From NCBI GenBank assembly GCA_016928415.1, contig JAFGKU010000131.1, forward strand, positions 1-64,000: 64,000 bases of DNA, in the 5' to 3' direction. Below are positions 17,944-27,289 of this stretch, piece after piece. Position 1 is the first letter of the stretch; each line of letters starts with the position of its first letter. Under the pieces are notes generated by a model. The model searched no databases, was not told where the DNA came from, and saw only the letters and a program-made list of their open reading frames with translations. This DNA comes from Spirochaetales bacterium (GTDB taxonomy: Bacteria > Spirochaetota > Spirochaetia > SZUA-6 > JAFGRV01). The position numbers and the translations under genes were made by a program.

Positions 17944-18458
17944 CAATTTATATCTTTCTGAAATATAATAACATCCAGAAGCCGGTTGAACTTTTTACCG
18001 ACTTTCTTGAAGTGGGCGCATTTTTTATATCCGTTCTTGCGGAACAATCTCATACTGGCCTTGTTTTCCTCTGAAACAACGGCCAGCAATACATTGATGC
18101 CCTTTTTATTGGCATAATCTTCCAGAAATTTGATTGCCTGCCCGCCGACCCCCCTTTTCGTATATTCAGGTTTCAGGTAAATGGTAATTTCCGCCGTAAT
18201 GTCGTAGGCCTCACGGTGAGAATACCTGCTGAGAATACAGTAGCCGCAGAATTGATCCTCATCATATATAAGGAAAGTCTTATACCGGCCATCATCAAAC
18301 AGGACTATGCCCCGCATTTCTTCATGCGTCAGGGGGCGTACATGAAATGTATAGGTGGTGTTTTCGATATAATAATTATATAGTTCAAGAACTTCGTCTA
18401 TATCGCTTGTTTTCAATTCCGAGAATTTGCAGGCTACACTTTCTTTGTGCAATTCCAT
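17940..18458 (-). CDS. GNAT N-acetyltransferase, phosphinothricin acetyltransferase-like
   Basis: A 172-residue GNAT-fold enzyme using acetyl-CoA. The pyrophosphate-binding loop is KRGVGGQAIKFLE, and the order of blocks (TTYTFHVRPLTHEEM at the N-terminus, then VVSEENKASMRLFRKNGY) follows the Pat/Bar and methionine sulfoximine acetyltransferase subgroup. The substrate could be an amino-acid-like amine; drug detoxification is only one possibility. It converges on the lamin-tail lipoprotein gene with a 4-base overlap. No signal peptide. Confidence 0.82.
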   Translation of the reverse strand: MELHKESVACKFSELKTSDIDEVLELYNYYIENTTYTFHVRPLTHEEMRGIVLFDDGRYKTFLIYDEDQFCGYCILSRYSHREAYDITAEITIYLKPEYTKRGVGGQAIKFLEDYANKKGINVLLAVVSEENKASMRLFRKNGYKKCAHFKKVGKKFNRLLDVIIFQKDINC

Positions 18459-18496
18459 TTAGTTAATGATAATTATACGCCATGAAGAAGTATTTT

Positions 18497-20131
18497 TCAA
18501 AGTGTTTTGTCTATGGACTGGGCTGGTTTCCCGAAGTAATAACCCTGGGAATAATTTATCTTCAGTTCTTTTACCTTTTCATAAATGGCCTTTGAATGAA
18601 CAAATTCCGCGATAATTTCCGTTTCTATGCTTTTACCGAATTCCGAGATAGCATGAGAAATTTTATAACTCTGGCCGTTAATATCCAGGTACTTGATGAA
18701 ACTCCCGTCGATCTTGATAAAATCCGCCTTGAATTCCAGGAGCCGTGAAAAATTCGAATAACCGGTACCAAAATCATCAAAGGCAATCTTGATTCCCAGT
18801 TCCTTCAGCCTGAGAATTTGCAGTACCTCATCCTGTATATTGGATGACTGTATGTCTTCCGAGATTTCAATAATGAACCTGTCCGGCCTGATATTATATT
18901 CAACAAGTTTTTCCTGTAAAAAATCGACAAGGTAATTATATTTCAAATCAATATCGGAAATATTGATGGAAAAATCATATTCGTTTTTTTCAAAAACACT
19001 GAAACACTTGATTATCATCACCTTGGTAAGATGAGGTAACAGGCCGCTCCTTTTCGCCGGCTCCAGGAACTGGTCAGGTGTGATGACGGCGCCTTCGTAA
19101 ATCATCCGGGCAAGGCATTCGTACTTCTCGATCTTTTGCGTTTTGTTGTTGAAAATGGGCTGAAAATAGGGAACAAAACAGTCTTCATCCAAAGCTCTTT
19201 TTATCCGGTTGGCCCAAATGAGATTTTGTTTCTGTTTTTCCTCTAAAAGACTGTCATAGTAATATTCTTCATACCGGTTTTTACTTATTTTTCTTGCCCT
19301 TCTCAACGCAACGTCCGCATCACGCAATAAATGGGACGAATCACCCCTCGCTACACCGATGGTAACACTGACTTTCAATTCAAGTGTTTCATAAGCAAAA
19401 GTGGTCATTGAGAAAAGCTGTATTACTTTTTCAGCAATAACCTTCTCTTCATTGGGTTTGGGATCATCTATCAGTATAATGAATTCATCGCCTGCAATCC
19501 TGAAAACGTCCATTGCTTCCTTCATATTTTCTTTAAGCAGGGATGCCATTGATTTAAGGATATAATCACCCACTTCGATCCCGTAAGCCAGATTTATAAG
19601 GTTAAAATCATCAATATCCACGAGCAGGATGGATTTCATCCTGCCATTAATGAGATGTTTCAGGAATTCCTGACGGTTCAGTAAACCGGTCGTTGCATCA
19701 AATTTGACATCAAGACCGTTTTTCGGATGGGATTCTTCATTTTGCCTTGTAAAAAGTATCTTGGAGCGTATAAAATTCAATTTCCGTTTTATAAATGCCT
19801 TCTCTTCTTTTTCCAGGATAAAATCAAACCCTCCCAATTCCACTACACGGGAAATAATGTCCTCATCGTCTACTTCTAAAATGGGAATAAAGGGTACGGC
19901 TATATCTTCCATCTTCAGGTTGATGATTTGATCCAGCCCCGATTTGTGATCGCAGTTTTCACTAATTATTACCAGGTCAACATTCCAGTTTAAAAGGGTA
20001 TTATAAAATGTTTCGGTTTCAGACACCTCAAGAAGATTGAAATCGGAAAAAACGGATTTAATCTGATCATTTATGAATGAACCGGCGTGTTTTTCGTTTA
20101 AAAAAGAAATAATATTGATCTCTTTTTTCAT
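18497..20131 (-). CDS. Degenerate receiver-GGDEF-EAL protein
   Basis: Three domains. The N-terminal receiver-like domain lacks the phospho-acceptor Asp (LVIISENC where LVLLD is usual), so it is probably not phosphorylated. The GGDEF domain has AGDEF in place of GGDEF, and the I-site position is not RxxD, so cyclase activity may be reduced. The EAL domain looks functional: ECLAR for EALxR keeps the catalytic Glu, with DDFGTGYSNFSRL, the KIDGSFIK lysine and QGYYFGKP all present. The likely role is c-di-GMP hydrolysis with a regulatory GGDEF domain. The ribosome site is weak. It sits near the PilZ gene, linking it to c-di-GMP control. Confidence 0.88.
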   Translation of the reverse strand: MKKEINIISFLNEKHAGSFINDQIKSVFSDFNLLEVSETETFYNTLLNWNVDLVIISENCDHKSGLDQIINLKMEDIAVPFIPILEVDDEDIISRVVELGGFDFILEKEEKAFIKRKLNFIRSKILFTRQNEESHPKNGLDVKFDATTGLLNRQEFLKHLINGRMKSILLVDIDDFNLINLAYGIEVGDYILKSMASLLKENMKEAMDVFRIAGDEFIILIDDPKPNEEKVIAEKVIQLFSMTTFAYETLELKVSVTIGVARGDSSHLLRDADVALRRARKISKNRYEEYYYDSLLEEKQKQNLIWANRIKRALDEDCFVPYFQPIFNNKTQKIEKYECLARMIYEGAVITPDQFLEPAKRSGLLPHLTKVMIIKCFSVFEKNEYDFSINISDIDLKYNYLVDFLQEKLVEYNIRPDRFIIEISEDIQSSNIQDEVLQILRLKELGIKIAFDDFGTGYSNFSRLLEFKADFIKIDGSFIKYLDINGQSYKISHAISEFGKSIETEIIAEFVHSKAIYEKVKELKINYSQGYYFGKPAQSIDKTL

Positions 20132-20152
20132 TTCACCACCCGTCTATATCAT

Positions 20153-20192
20153 AATACATTTCTTCGATTTATTCAAATCGTAGAAATGCATT
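20153..20192. terminator. Near-perfect hairpin after the RHH gene
   Basis: Arms AATACATTTCTTCGATTT and AAATCGTAGAAATGCATT around a 4-base loop, with two mismatches, followed by TTTTTT on the plus strand. It lies between the end of the RHH gene and the start of the GGDEF-EAL gene. On the minus strand there is no downstream T-run, so it may be a processed 3' end rather than a classical terminator. Confidence 0.45.
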
Positions 20193-20252
20193 TTTTAAAG
20201 ATTTTAGGGAAATTTTGCCGGGAACAATAACTGAACGAATTACAGCAGTGCA

Positions 20253-20534
20253 TTAATGTTTTATGGCCTCAATCAGACGTGAAACTAAAATATTTTCGAG
20301 TTTTGCAGAGGAGACTTTATCAGCTATTTCCTTTTTATCATTATCACGAATGTTCTGTAAATTAATTTTGATCTTACTTTCCTTGACAGCGCGTATAAAA
20401 GCCCTCACAATAAGTGTTCTGGGCAATTTGAAGCCGCCGGCATCTTTTATTACCTGCCGGAAATGATGCAGCCAGTCATTCAAGTCTTTAGGAAGGGTAA
20501 GACTCAAGCGGTCATAGTCCGATTTATCAGCCAA
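20253..20534 (-). CDS. Small ribbon-helix-helix-like protein
   Basis: A 93-residue protein beginning RLSLTLPKDLNDWL after a short lead, which resembles the beta strand and first helix of ribbon-helix-helix DNA-binding proteins. It continues with a basic helical tail. The start appears to be TTG, with AGAGGT upstream, one base after the stop of the PilZ gene, so it is tightly coupled to it. It might be a small regulator of the operon, but no operator can be pointed to, and it could equally be a non-DNA-binding helical adaptor. Confidence 0.6.
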   Translation of the reverse strand: MADKSDYDRLSLTLPKDLNDWLHHFRQVIKDAGGFKLPRTLIVRAFIRAVKESKIKINLQNIRDNDKKEIADKVSSAKLENILVSRLIEAIKH

Positions 20535-20535
20535 A

Positions 20536-21144
20536 TTACAACCTCTTCTTTAATTCATCTTTTAAAAAAGAAACTAAATCCTGTTCGGATTCTATCTTTT
20601 TATTTACTTTTAAATCAAGCCCTTTAAAAAAACGGCTTAACCCGGTAATTATCGCCCTTTTTTCATCTTCATCTTCCGAAAGACCATTTAAAAAGGCAAG
20701 TTCCTCCCGGCTCAGGTATACGGTTAATTGTCTCTCGGGGTCCATACTTTCGATGTATTCTGCCATCTGCTCCCGGCTTTGAGGCAATATACTCAGGCCT
20801 GAAAAATAACCTTTCGAATGCGAATGCATTTTATTGTAAATCACCTTTGCCTTGACGGGAATCACTCTTCCATCACCCAGGGTCATGTTGAGGGTTAAAA
20901 GAGAATCGGGTTCAAGCAGTTTCTCCGTTCTGATGCAGATTCCATCCGGAGTGATGTTAACCGCGGTTGCATCCCCGCCCTGTTCCCTGTTTTCATACTT
21001 CAGGACTTCTTTCCATTCATGACGTTGATTTTTTCTTTTTTCGTTTTCCATATCCAATCCAATACTTGATAAGACACCTTTGTGCCGGATAGGTACATTA
21101 TCGGTAGCTTTGCATTCATCAATCATTATTTTTTTGGAACACAA
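20536..21144 (-). CDS. PilZ domain protein, c-di-GMP receptor
   Basis: The PilZ signature is clear: RKNQR (RxxxR), then NITPDGICIRT (D/N-x-S/T-xx-G), about 25 residues apart. The fold ends near residue 140, and the C-terminal 60 residues are helical and charged. It should bind c-di-GMP and relay it to a partner. The start is uncertain: TTG at 21144 has AAAGG six bases upstream, and an ATG at 21051 lies just before the PilZ domain. It follows the uncharacterised 399-residue gene by 9 bases and precedes the RHH gene by one base, so all three are one operon. It senses the signal made or destroyed by the GGDEF and EAL proteins in this region. Confidence 0.85.
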   Translation of the reverse strand: MCSKKIMIDECKATDNVPIRHKGVLSSIGLDMENEKRKNQRHEWKEVLKYENREQGGDATAVNITPDGICIRTEKLLEPDSLLTLNMTLGDGRVIPVKAKVIYNKMHSHSKGYFSGLSILPQSREQMAEYIESMDPERQLTVYLSREELAFLNGLSEDEDEKRAIITGLSRFFKGLDLKVNKKIESEQDLVSFLKDELKKRL

Positions 21145-21153
21145 CGCATACCT

Positions 21154-22353
21154 TTATATTTTCAGGACATACTGGGGAATGAGTTTACCCACAATATTAA
21201 CAAGACCCATCTCCAAAGTACGAAGAACGACTATCTTTCCCCTGTAATCATAGGGAAGCTCATTGACATCCGAGATTATCTTTTTTCCCCTGTCATTCTG
21301 CATCTCGATTTCAAAAAAACGTTCATGATCAATTTCAATGACCTTGTTAACGCTCAGTGAATCCGGCAGGTTGTACCCCCCGCCGTGAGGAAATATGTTA
21401 AGATTAGTGAGCCGGTGATAGACATTATTCTCCTTTGCCCGCTTCTCGAACCCAAGAATGTCTATTGTTTCAGGGGCAAGATTCTTCTTCCCGGTGGCAA
21501 GGTATGCCGGCAGGTCTCCCCTTAGGGTAATGGGGTATATATGGTTTTCATCAGAGAAGAAATTACACCCCAATGCCATTTCATTCATTGAAATCATCCC
21601 CTGGTGGTTTTCATTGGAGATGGTCCGGTAATCGCCAAAAAGTTCTTTGGCAGCCATGGCGCGTTTCTTCCTGGCAAATTCATCCGCGTATCGGTAAAGC
21701 TCATAATATTTCTTAGCATTCTCACCCGTCAGGAAAAGGAACTCACCGAACGGTGTTTGAAGTTTCTCGGCCATTTCACAGAGCCGGGCGCTCTTGTCAT
21801 AGTACAGGCCGAATCCCCATGGCGTGTCATCCGTCCTCAATTCCCCGGCGGAACCATGAATAATGAAGGCATAGGGGGGTAAATCTGAAGTCATCTTCGC
21901 CAAAGGCTTCAGGATAAAAAGATCAATAAAATGATTCCCTTTGTAAAAATCCCAAACGAGATCAATCCCGTCAATCTCGAATTTTTTATTCTTGAAACCA
22001 TGTATTTTCTTTATAAGGTGTCCTGCATCCGGCAGTTCATACAACCCCCCGACCAGCATTCCGCATGCATTGGGCTTTGCATTCAAAATGATGAATTCTT
22101 CCTCGCCGGACCCCCATGTTATCTTGCCCCCGTATCCGAAACCGCTTCTCCAGCGTGTTGAATTCCGGGTGATAGTCATATCCGGCGTGGTGATAAATGT
22201 TGCGTCCGGTTTTATGCCGATAGCTTCCTGCACGAGATGTATACCGGCCATACCGTATTTCGAATTGGCCTTGCATAATTCCGCCCCGCAGTCGTTAACA
22301 CCAATAAAAAAACAATGCTGCTGCGCTCGTTTTAAAATATCTTGATTTGTCAT
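21154..22353 (-). CDS. Conserved-looking protein of unknown function
   Basis: I do not recognise this family. It is a 399-residue soluble protein with no signal peptide or membrane helix, and the N-terminus contains NDCGAELCKANSKYGMAGIH. The text is rich in Gly, His and aromatic residues (GFGYGGKITWGSGEEEF, then FPHGGGYNLPDSLS) as in alpha/beta enzymes, but no standard catalytic motif is visible. The start is fixed by AAGGAG six bases before MTNQDIL; a longer frame to 22380 lacks such a site. It is first in an operon with PilZ and RHH genes, which suggests c-di-GMP-linked regulation or that it is the target of that PilZ protein. Confidence 0.6.
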   Translation of the reverse strand: MTNQDILKRAQQHCFFIGVNDCGAELCKANSKYGMAGIHLVQEAIGIKPDATFITTPDMTITRNSTRWRSGFGYGGKITWGSGEEEFIILNAKPNACGMLVGGLYELPDAGHLIKKIHGFKNKKFEIDGIDLVWDFYKGNHFIDLFILKPLAKMTSDLPPYAFIIHGSAGELRTDDTPWGFGLYYDKSARLCEMAEKLQTPFGEFLFLTGENAKKYYELYRYADEFARKKRAMAAKELFGDYRTISNENHQGMISMNEMALGCNFFSDENHIYPITLRGDLPAYLATGKKNLAPETIDILGFEKRAKENNVYHRLTNLNIFPHGGGYNLPDSLSVNKVIEIDHERFFEIEMQNDRGKKIISDVNELPYDYRGKIVVLRTLEMGLVNIVGKLIPQYVLKI

Positions 22354-22467
22354 TCCCTTCTCCTTTTTCCTGGGTTGCATGGTTGATTCAGGATTCCAAT
22401 AAAATTATAAAAATATGGGCCCCCATTAACAAGAGAATTTTTTAAGCAGAGTACAAGAAATATCTTA

Positions 22468-22496
22468 TTGATAAAACATTAAAAAATCCCTATGAT
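22468..22496 (+). promoter_or_regulatory. Promoter of the GNAT gene
   Basis: TTGATA (22468-22473), a 17-base spacer, TATGAT (22491-22496), 22 bases before the ATG at 22518. Its orientation is divergent from the 399-residue unknown gene. Confidence 0.5.
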
Positions 22497-22517
22497 CGAG
22501 CCAGAAAGGATTTTCCC

Positions 22518-22988
22518 ATGCCTGATATGTTAGTTAAGCTGTATGACCTGCCCGATCCGGGGCCCCTTTACAATCAGTTGAAGGAAAAAGGAATTATCAT
22601 TAAACGCGCCATTTCCCCTGAAATGCATAAAATCGTTGACTGGGTAAAGAAATATTTTCATTCCGGTTGGGCCAGTGAATGCGAGGTCTGTTTCTCAAAC
22701 AAACCTGTGTCCTGTTTCATTGCCGTAAAAAATAATAAAATACTGGGATTTGCCTGTTATGAATCATCCAGCAGGAATTTTTTCGGGCCAACAGGGGTGG
22801 ATAAACGGAAGAGAGGTTTGGGAATCGGCAAGGCATTGCTTTTAAGAAGCCTGTATGCGATGAAGGAAGAAGGCTATGCTTATGCCATTATCGGGGGTGT
22901 CGGGCCGAGCCAATTCTATGCTAAAACCGCAAATGCCGTACTGATCGAAGGCTCGGTACCCGGGATCTACAGAAATATGGTGGAATAA
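22518..22988 (+). CDS. GNAT N-acetyltransferase
   Basis: A 156-residue enzyme with the acetyl-CoA binding loop in KRKRGLGIGKALLLRSL and the following beta-alpha block IIGGVGPSQFYAKT. The C-terminal strands are typical of GNAT. The substrate is unknown; CEVCFSNKPVSCF before the fold core holds two cysteines but is not a metal motif I recognise. RBS GAAAGGA and a good promoter lie just upstream. It lies between two unrelated genes and is probably transcribed alone. Confidence 0.8.
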   Translation: MPDMLVKLYDLPDPGPLYNQLKEKGIIIKRAISPEMHKIVDWVKKYFHSGWASECEVCFSNKPVSCFIAVKNNKILGFACYESSSRNFFGPTGVDKRKRGLGIGKALLLRSLYAMKEEGYAYAIIGGVGPSQFYAKTANAVLIEGSVPGIYRNMVE

Positions 22989-23034
22989 ATACATGCATTT
23001 ATTTAGATACTTTTGGCTTGAACTATAAAATTGT

Positions 23035-24936
23035 TTGAATACAATATTATATGTGGGTCAAATACTCATTAAAACTTTCATTATATCATACTTAATTATC
23101 GCCATTCCCTATTTACACGCCGATGACGGAGATGACGGTTCCTCTTCGGGAAACATGATAACATTATTGCGTAATACCAATCAGGACATAGAAAAGCCGC
23201 CCCTTGCACTAGAATATTTTGTGCGAATTCTGAAGCCGAATACCCATTATTTTGATGTCAGCTTGAAGATAAACAATATTACCCAGGATTATCTCGATTT
23301 TGCCCTCCCCTCCTGGTCCCCCGGTATTTACCTCCTTTATGATTTTGCCAAGAATTTAAAAAATATGAGGGCCTATGATTCGGTCCAGCTGACTAATCTC
23401 CCGCTCAAACGGCTGGACAAGCAGACATTCAGGATTAAAACGGCCAATATCCCATCGGTTGCCCTTAATTATAGAATTTATGCCAATCACATCTCATCCG
23501 TTCACAGTTATCTGGCGTCCGACGGGGCAATCATAAACGGCGCCTCCGTTTTCCTGTATCCCAAATTGCACGAGGACAAATCCATTTCCCTGACGATTGT
23601 GCTTCCCCCCGGAAAAAAATGGGAGATCGCCACCGGCCTGCCTAAAAACGGGACCTCCTTCCAGTTCCAGGCAGCGGATTATCACCAGTTGATCGATTGC
23701 CCCATAATGATGGGTAAACTGAGTATTTACCGTTTCATAAGTTACGGAAAACCAATTCATATCGTGTTTTACAACACCCAAATATCCAGGTCATTCAAGA
23801 ACAGGCTCATCACAAACTGTAAAAAGACGTGCTACGAGGCCGGAAAATTCTTCAATGGATATCCGTTCAAGGAATATTACTTCATGCTGTCGTTCGGGAA
23901 TACGCCTGGACATTGGGATGCCCTGGAGCACGCCAATTCCTGCATGATAACGGATCCCAATAAACTTAAAACATACTGGCAACTGGGTGATAAAAGCAGG
24001 CTACTGGCCCATGAATTCTTCCATGTCTGGAACGGGAAATCAATGCACCCCAGGGAATTCGACAATATAGACTTTACAAGGGAGAATTACACACAATGCC
24101 TGTGGATCGTGGAAGGCATGACCAAATACTATGACAATGTCATGCGGCTAAGAAGCGGGGTTTACAGCCGAGGGACTTTCAGGAATACGTTTAAATCCTT
24201 TATAACTAAATACGAACTGAATCCCGGCCGAAACATCATGACTCTGGAAGAGTCATCCTTTCTGACCTGGTTTAGATACAACAGCAAATTCGATACGGAT
24301 GAAGACAATACCTCGATCAATTACTACACAAAGGGATGCATTATCGGATTGCTCCTTGACATGAAAATCAGAAGCAGCACAAAGGGGAAAAAGGGCCTGG
24401 ACGATGTAATGAAAACCATGTACAAGAATTATCTGGCAAATCCAAAGGGTTATACGGAAGAGGAATTCTACAGGATCTGTTCCGATATCGCCGGAAGGCC
24501 GTTATACGATTTCTTTGAAATCTGCGCATCCGGAACGGAACCGCTTCCCTATACTGAAATAGCCGCGGCCTGCGGATTCAGGATAGAGCAAAGGAAAAAA
24601 CCCCTGATTCACGATATAGGCGTCGAAATGTACAAGAAAACCATCATAAATATACTGCCGGGTTCCAATGCCGAAAAGGCCGGGCTGCAGAAAAAAGATA
24701 AAATCCTCTATGTAAACAGGAAATATTTTTACGGGAATTTAAAAAAGGTCCTCTCCCGCTTCAAAGCGGGAAGCGTTAAAATTTTCACCGTCATCCGGAA
24801 AGAAAAGGTATATTCCATTCCGGTTGTCATCGGATTGAAACAGCCGGTAGCCTACCTTTTTGAAGAAATAAAGAATGTAAAAAAAGAAACACTGAAAATC
24901 AGAGAAGCTTTTTACACCGGTAAATATAAAAATTAA
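23035..24936 (+). CDS. M61 glycyl aminopeptidase-like zinc peptidase with PDZ domain
   Basis: The zinc motif HEFFHVWNGK lies at about residue 326, and the surrounding order (N-terminal beta domain, peptidase core, C-terminal PDZ from about residue 525) is that of family M61. The M61-type E/K-rich block DEDNTSINYYTKG and helix motifs follow the zinc site. A signal peptide is likely at the very N-terminus, so it probably acts in the periplasm. The start is doubtful: TTG at 23035 or GTG at 23053, neither with a strong ribosome site. It is followed 14 bases later by another exported protein gene, so the two probably form an operon. Confidence 0.82.
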   Translation: MNTILYVGQILIKTFIISYLIIAIPYLHADDGDDGSSSGNMITLLRNTNQDIEKPPLALEYFVRILKPNTHYFDVSLKINNITQDYLDFALPSWSPGIYLLYDFAKNLKNMRAYDSVQLTNLPLKRLDKQTFRIKTANIPSVALNYRIYANHISSVHSYLASDGAIINGASVFLYPKLHEDKSISLTIVLPPGKKWEIATGLPKNGTSFQFQAADYHQLIDCPIMMGKLSIYRFISYGKPIHIVFYNTQISRSFKNRLITNCKKTCYEAGKFFNGYPFKEYYFMLSFGNTPGHWDALEHANSCMITDPNKLKTYWQLGDKSRLLAHEFFHVWNGKSMHPREFDNIDFTRENYTQCLWIVEGMTKYYDNVMRLRSGVYSRGTFRNTFKSFITKYELNPGRNIMTLEESSFLTWFRYNSKFDTDEDNTSINYYTKGCIIGLLLDMKIRSSTKGKKGLDDVMKTMYKNYLANPKGYTEEEFYRICSDIAGRPLYDFFEICASGTEPLPYTEIAAACGFRIEQRKKPLIHDIGVEMYKKTIINILPGSNAEKAGLQKKDKILYVNRKYFYGNLKKVLSRFKAGSVKIFTVIRKEKVYSIPVVIGLKQPVAYLFEEIKNVKKETLKIREAFYTGKYKN

Positions 24937-24950
24937 CAGTGGAGAGACAA

Positions 24951-26108
24951 ATGAAAAAAATATATATTCTTATCCTGGCCATTGGCGCACTGGCCGCCCT
25001 CCATGCAAACATTGCACAGCCGGCCCAGGAGCCGCCCTACACGGGTGATATTTTCTCGGAGGGAAAGACGAATCCCATAAGGATTGAAAATGAAAACCTG
25101 TTCCTCGATTTTACCCCCGGATACAAGGCATCCCCGACAAGTTACGCCGAATACACCTTGTTGAATCCCACACCAAATACCGTGGGAACCCGCCTGGTCT
25201 TTTTGACTCACCTGGCACAGGATATAACCGTTTTTATCGATGAAATCAAGGTGCCGTCAACAAAATTCCAGCTTCAAACCGATTCGATACCGTGGGTTAC
25301 CGAGGAGACGAAATTCCTTTTTAAAGTATATGATGCCGCGGGTTTTTCCATATCGTTTGGACCGGGAGAAAACCACGTCGTCAAGGTGGCCTTCTATCTT
25401 CCTCCCGGTTATAATACCATATTTACTGAAATGGGCCCCACTTATCCGCAGGCGGCCCATGCCCTCAATATGGACAAATTGAGTGAAGGGACTGCGTGGT
25501 ATATCTACGACCTGAAAGCCGCCTCAACGTTCCAGGGCGGATTCGGTGAATTGAACGTAACGGTAAAAGTGAAAAAAGGGACTGAACTTCATCCCAATAT
25601 TGAACTGTCCAGGCAAAAAGAAGAAGCGGATACGGAATATTATTCGGGCCGTTTCCAGGGAATTCCCGCACCCGTAATCGATATAAAAACGATAAAAAGG
25701 TCTGATTTCAATTCATTGGGTTTCACCGTAGGAGCCGGTACCGGTATTCCACTCAACCCGGTAACAGCCAAATTTATTGTTAAGGGAATGATGGATATCT
25801 GCATCGATCAACACCAGATTTCCCTGGGTGCTGAAGGCGACATTTTTTATCCCGGCCTTTCGCTCGTTCTCCAGTACACGCTGTTCCCGGGAGGGAAAAC
25901 CGGTAGAGGTTACGGTTGGATGTATGACGTTCGGGCGGGGGGAAGCGTCATCTTCGAGGTCTTCCCGCAGTACAGCCTTGGCTTCAGGGTTTTCGCCGGC
26001 TTCAGGGCTATACTCCTCACTGTTGAAATCGGCTATGAAATAACGCCGATTACGCATGACAATCAATTACGCCATGCCCTCTCTATAATGGTTCCTGTTT
26101 CCTTTTAA
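24951..26108 (+). CDS. Exported protein, possible outer-membrane beta-barrel
   Basis: No named family is recognised. A signal peptide is clear (MKKIYILILAIGALAALHA). Residues about 35-215 form a beta-sandwich-like domain, and the C-terminal 170 residues alternate aromatic and small polar residues in strands (VRAGGSVIFEVFPQYSLGFRV), ending in MVPVSF with terminal Phe. This suggests a barrel in the outer membrane. The start chosen (ATG with GGAG upstream) is 12 bases inside a longer GTG frame. It is transcribed with the M61 peptidase gene just upstream. Confidence 0.6.
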   Translation: MKKIYILILAIGALAALHANIAQPAQEPPYTGDIFSEGKTNPIRIENENLFLDFTPGYKASPTSYAEYTLLNPTPNTVGTRLVFLTHLAQDITVFIDEIKVPSTKFQLQTDSIPWVTEETKFLFKVYDAAGFSISFGPGENHVVKVAFYLPPGYNTIFTEMGPTYPQAAHALNMDKLSEGTAWYIYDLKAASTFQGGFGELNVTVKVKKGTELHPNIELSRQKEEADTEYYSGRFQGIPAPVIDIKTIKRSDFNSLGFTVGAGTGIPLNPVTAKFIVKGMMDICIDQHQISLGAEGDIFYPGLSLVLQYTLFPGGKTGRGYGWMYDVRAGGSVIFEVFPQYSLGFRVFAGFRAILLTVEIGYEITPITHDNQLRHALSIMVPVSF

Positions 26109-26115
26109 GCCCTAT

Positions 26116-26349
26116 TCAATTCATATTGAAAAAAACGGGCAAAACAGGTGTCACATTCTCTTCCTTCTCGTCTTTCATCGTTTCCAACGACATGTATACC
26201 GCGTCAAAACCGTGTTCTTCAATGAGTGGAGCAAGAATTTCGTCAAGAAGCATACAGGCATCCTGCTCGGGGATGTACCCGCGGGACATCGCCATATAAA
26301 TACCCAGAATTTTTGATTTGAGCTCTTCAGTTATGATTCCTTTATACAT
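26116..26349 (-). CDS. Small hypothetical protein
   Basis: A 77-residue, acidic, helix-rich protein (EELKSKILGIYMAMSRG, then DACMLLDEILAPLIEEH) with no membrane segment. A strong ribosome site AAAGGAGGAG precedes the ATG, which supports it as a real gene. No family is recognised. A perfect hairpin lies upstream, within about 50-75 bases of its start. Confidence 0.65.
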   Translation of the reverse strand: MYKGIITEELKSKILGIYMAMSRGYIPEQDACMLLDEILAPLIEEHGFDAVYMSLETMKDEKEENVTPVLPVFFNMN

Positions 26350-26649
26350 TCATGCACTCCTCCTTTTGCAACTCGTATCTCGTTTCAACAAGGGGTAATG
26401 CCCGCCCTTTCTTTTGCGGGCATTAATCATTCAGCCATAAGACATATATAATATAATGAAAAAAAAATAAATCTCCACTAAAAAAAATAAAAAAATGAAG
26501 TTTTAGAGATTTTAGACAACAGCCATATGCCCTGCTTTATACAGTAAAATTCATAAACAGGGACATAATACCTTTCCAGGGAAGCCCCAATTGATTAAAT
26601 ATCCGAATTTCAGTAAATTTAACCTGAGGATATTGAATAAGGAGGAAGA
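26350..26649. other. Intergenic region with a perfect GC-rich hairpin
   Basis: Contains an inverted repeat TAATGCCCGC (26396-26405) and GCGGGCATTA (26416-26425) with a 10-base loop CCTTTCTTTT. It lies upstream of the minus-strand 77-residue gene and downstream of no plus-strand gene, so it is not a plain terminator. The rest is very AT-rich, with A-runs around 26458-26510, and ends in the strong ribosome site of the next gene. Confidence 0.5.
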
Positions 26650-27264
26650 ATGAATCCAGAGGAAAAAAAGGAATATGTTGAAAAACTGGTCACATCAGGT
26701 AATTATTTAGCCGCCATTATATGCATTAAGGAATTTCCCGACGATTTGATCAAAGCGGAAATAATCGGTAATTTAACCACACGCATAATAGAGGAGATGA
26801 ACAGCTATCCCATGAGAAGAAACCAGGAAAAAACCCTCTATTTGCGGTCTCTCCTTTTATGGCTGTTCCGCGATTACCCGTATCTTGCCAGGATTTACAA
26901 GGAACAGGTGAGCGCAGCCCAGCAGCCACCATCCTTATACAATCTTTTAAGAGGTCTCCAGACCCTGGGAACAACGCCCATGAGTCAACAGGAAGTCAGG
27001 GAGAATCTGGAAGATACCATGGATACAATTAAACAGAATATAGAGGATGCGACGGAGTCGGTAAAAAACGGAGAAATAGAGGACAGGATCAATGATTTCT
27101 TTTATCGGGCGGAAGACGGCATAAAAAAGGGATTAAATCAATTGTCAGACTTCTTCCAGGACATGAGTAAAAATACGGAAGCGAAAAAAACGGAAAAAAA
27201 TCCTGAAGTTACGGATAAAAAGGATGACTCTGAACCGGAAAAAAAGAAAAACACGTCTTCCTGA
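26650..27264 (+). CDS. Hypothetical protein, helical and charged
   Basis: A 204-residue cytoplasmic-looking protein with an AAGGAGGAAG ribosome site directly before the ATG, so it is real. The first half is helical and rich in Arg/Leu (RRNQEKTLYLRSLLLWLF). The second half is heavily acidic/lysine with repeated short helices (EEDTMDTIKQNIEDATES-type) and ends in a long Lys/Glu tail, suggesting a coiled-coil. No family is recognised. Confidence 0.6.
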   Translation: MNPEEKKEYVEKLVTSGNYLAAIICIKEFPDDLIKAEIIGNLTTRIIEEMNSYPMRRNQEKTLYLRSLLLWLFRDYPYLARIYKEQVSAAQQPPSLYNLLRGLQTLGTTPMSQQEVRENLEDTMDTIKQNIEDATESVKNGEIEDRINDFFYRAEDGIKKGLNQLSDFFQDMSKNTEAKKTEKNPEVTDKKDDSEPEKKKNTSS

Positions 27265-27289
27265 AATACCGGCAATTTAAAAATTGATT

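Noticed and set aside
18497-20131. Active diguanylate cyclase in the GGDEF-EAL protein
   Set aside because: AGDEF replaces GGDEF and the I-site is missing, so only the EAL part is called likely active.
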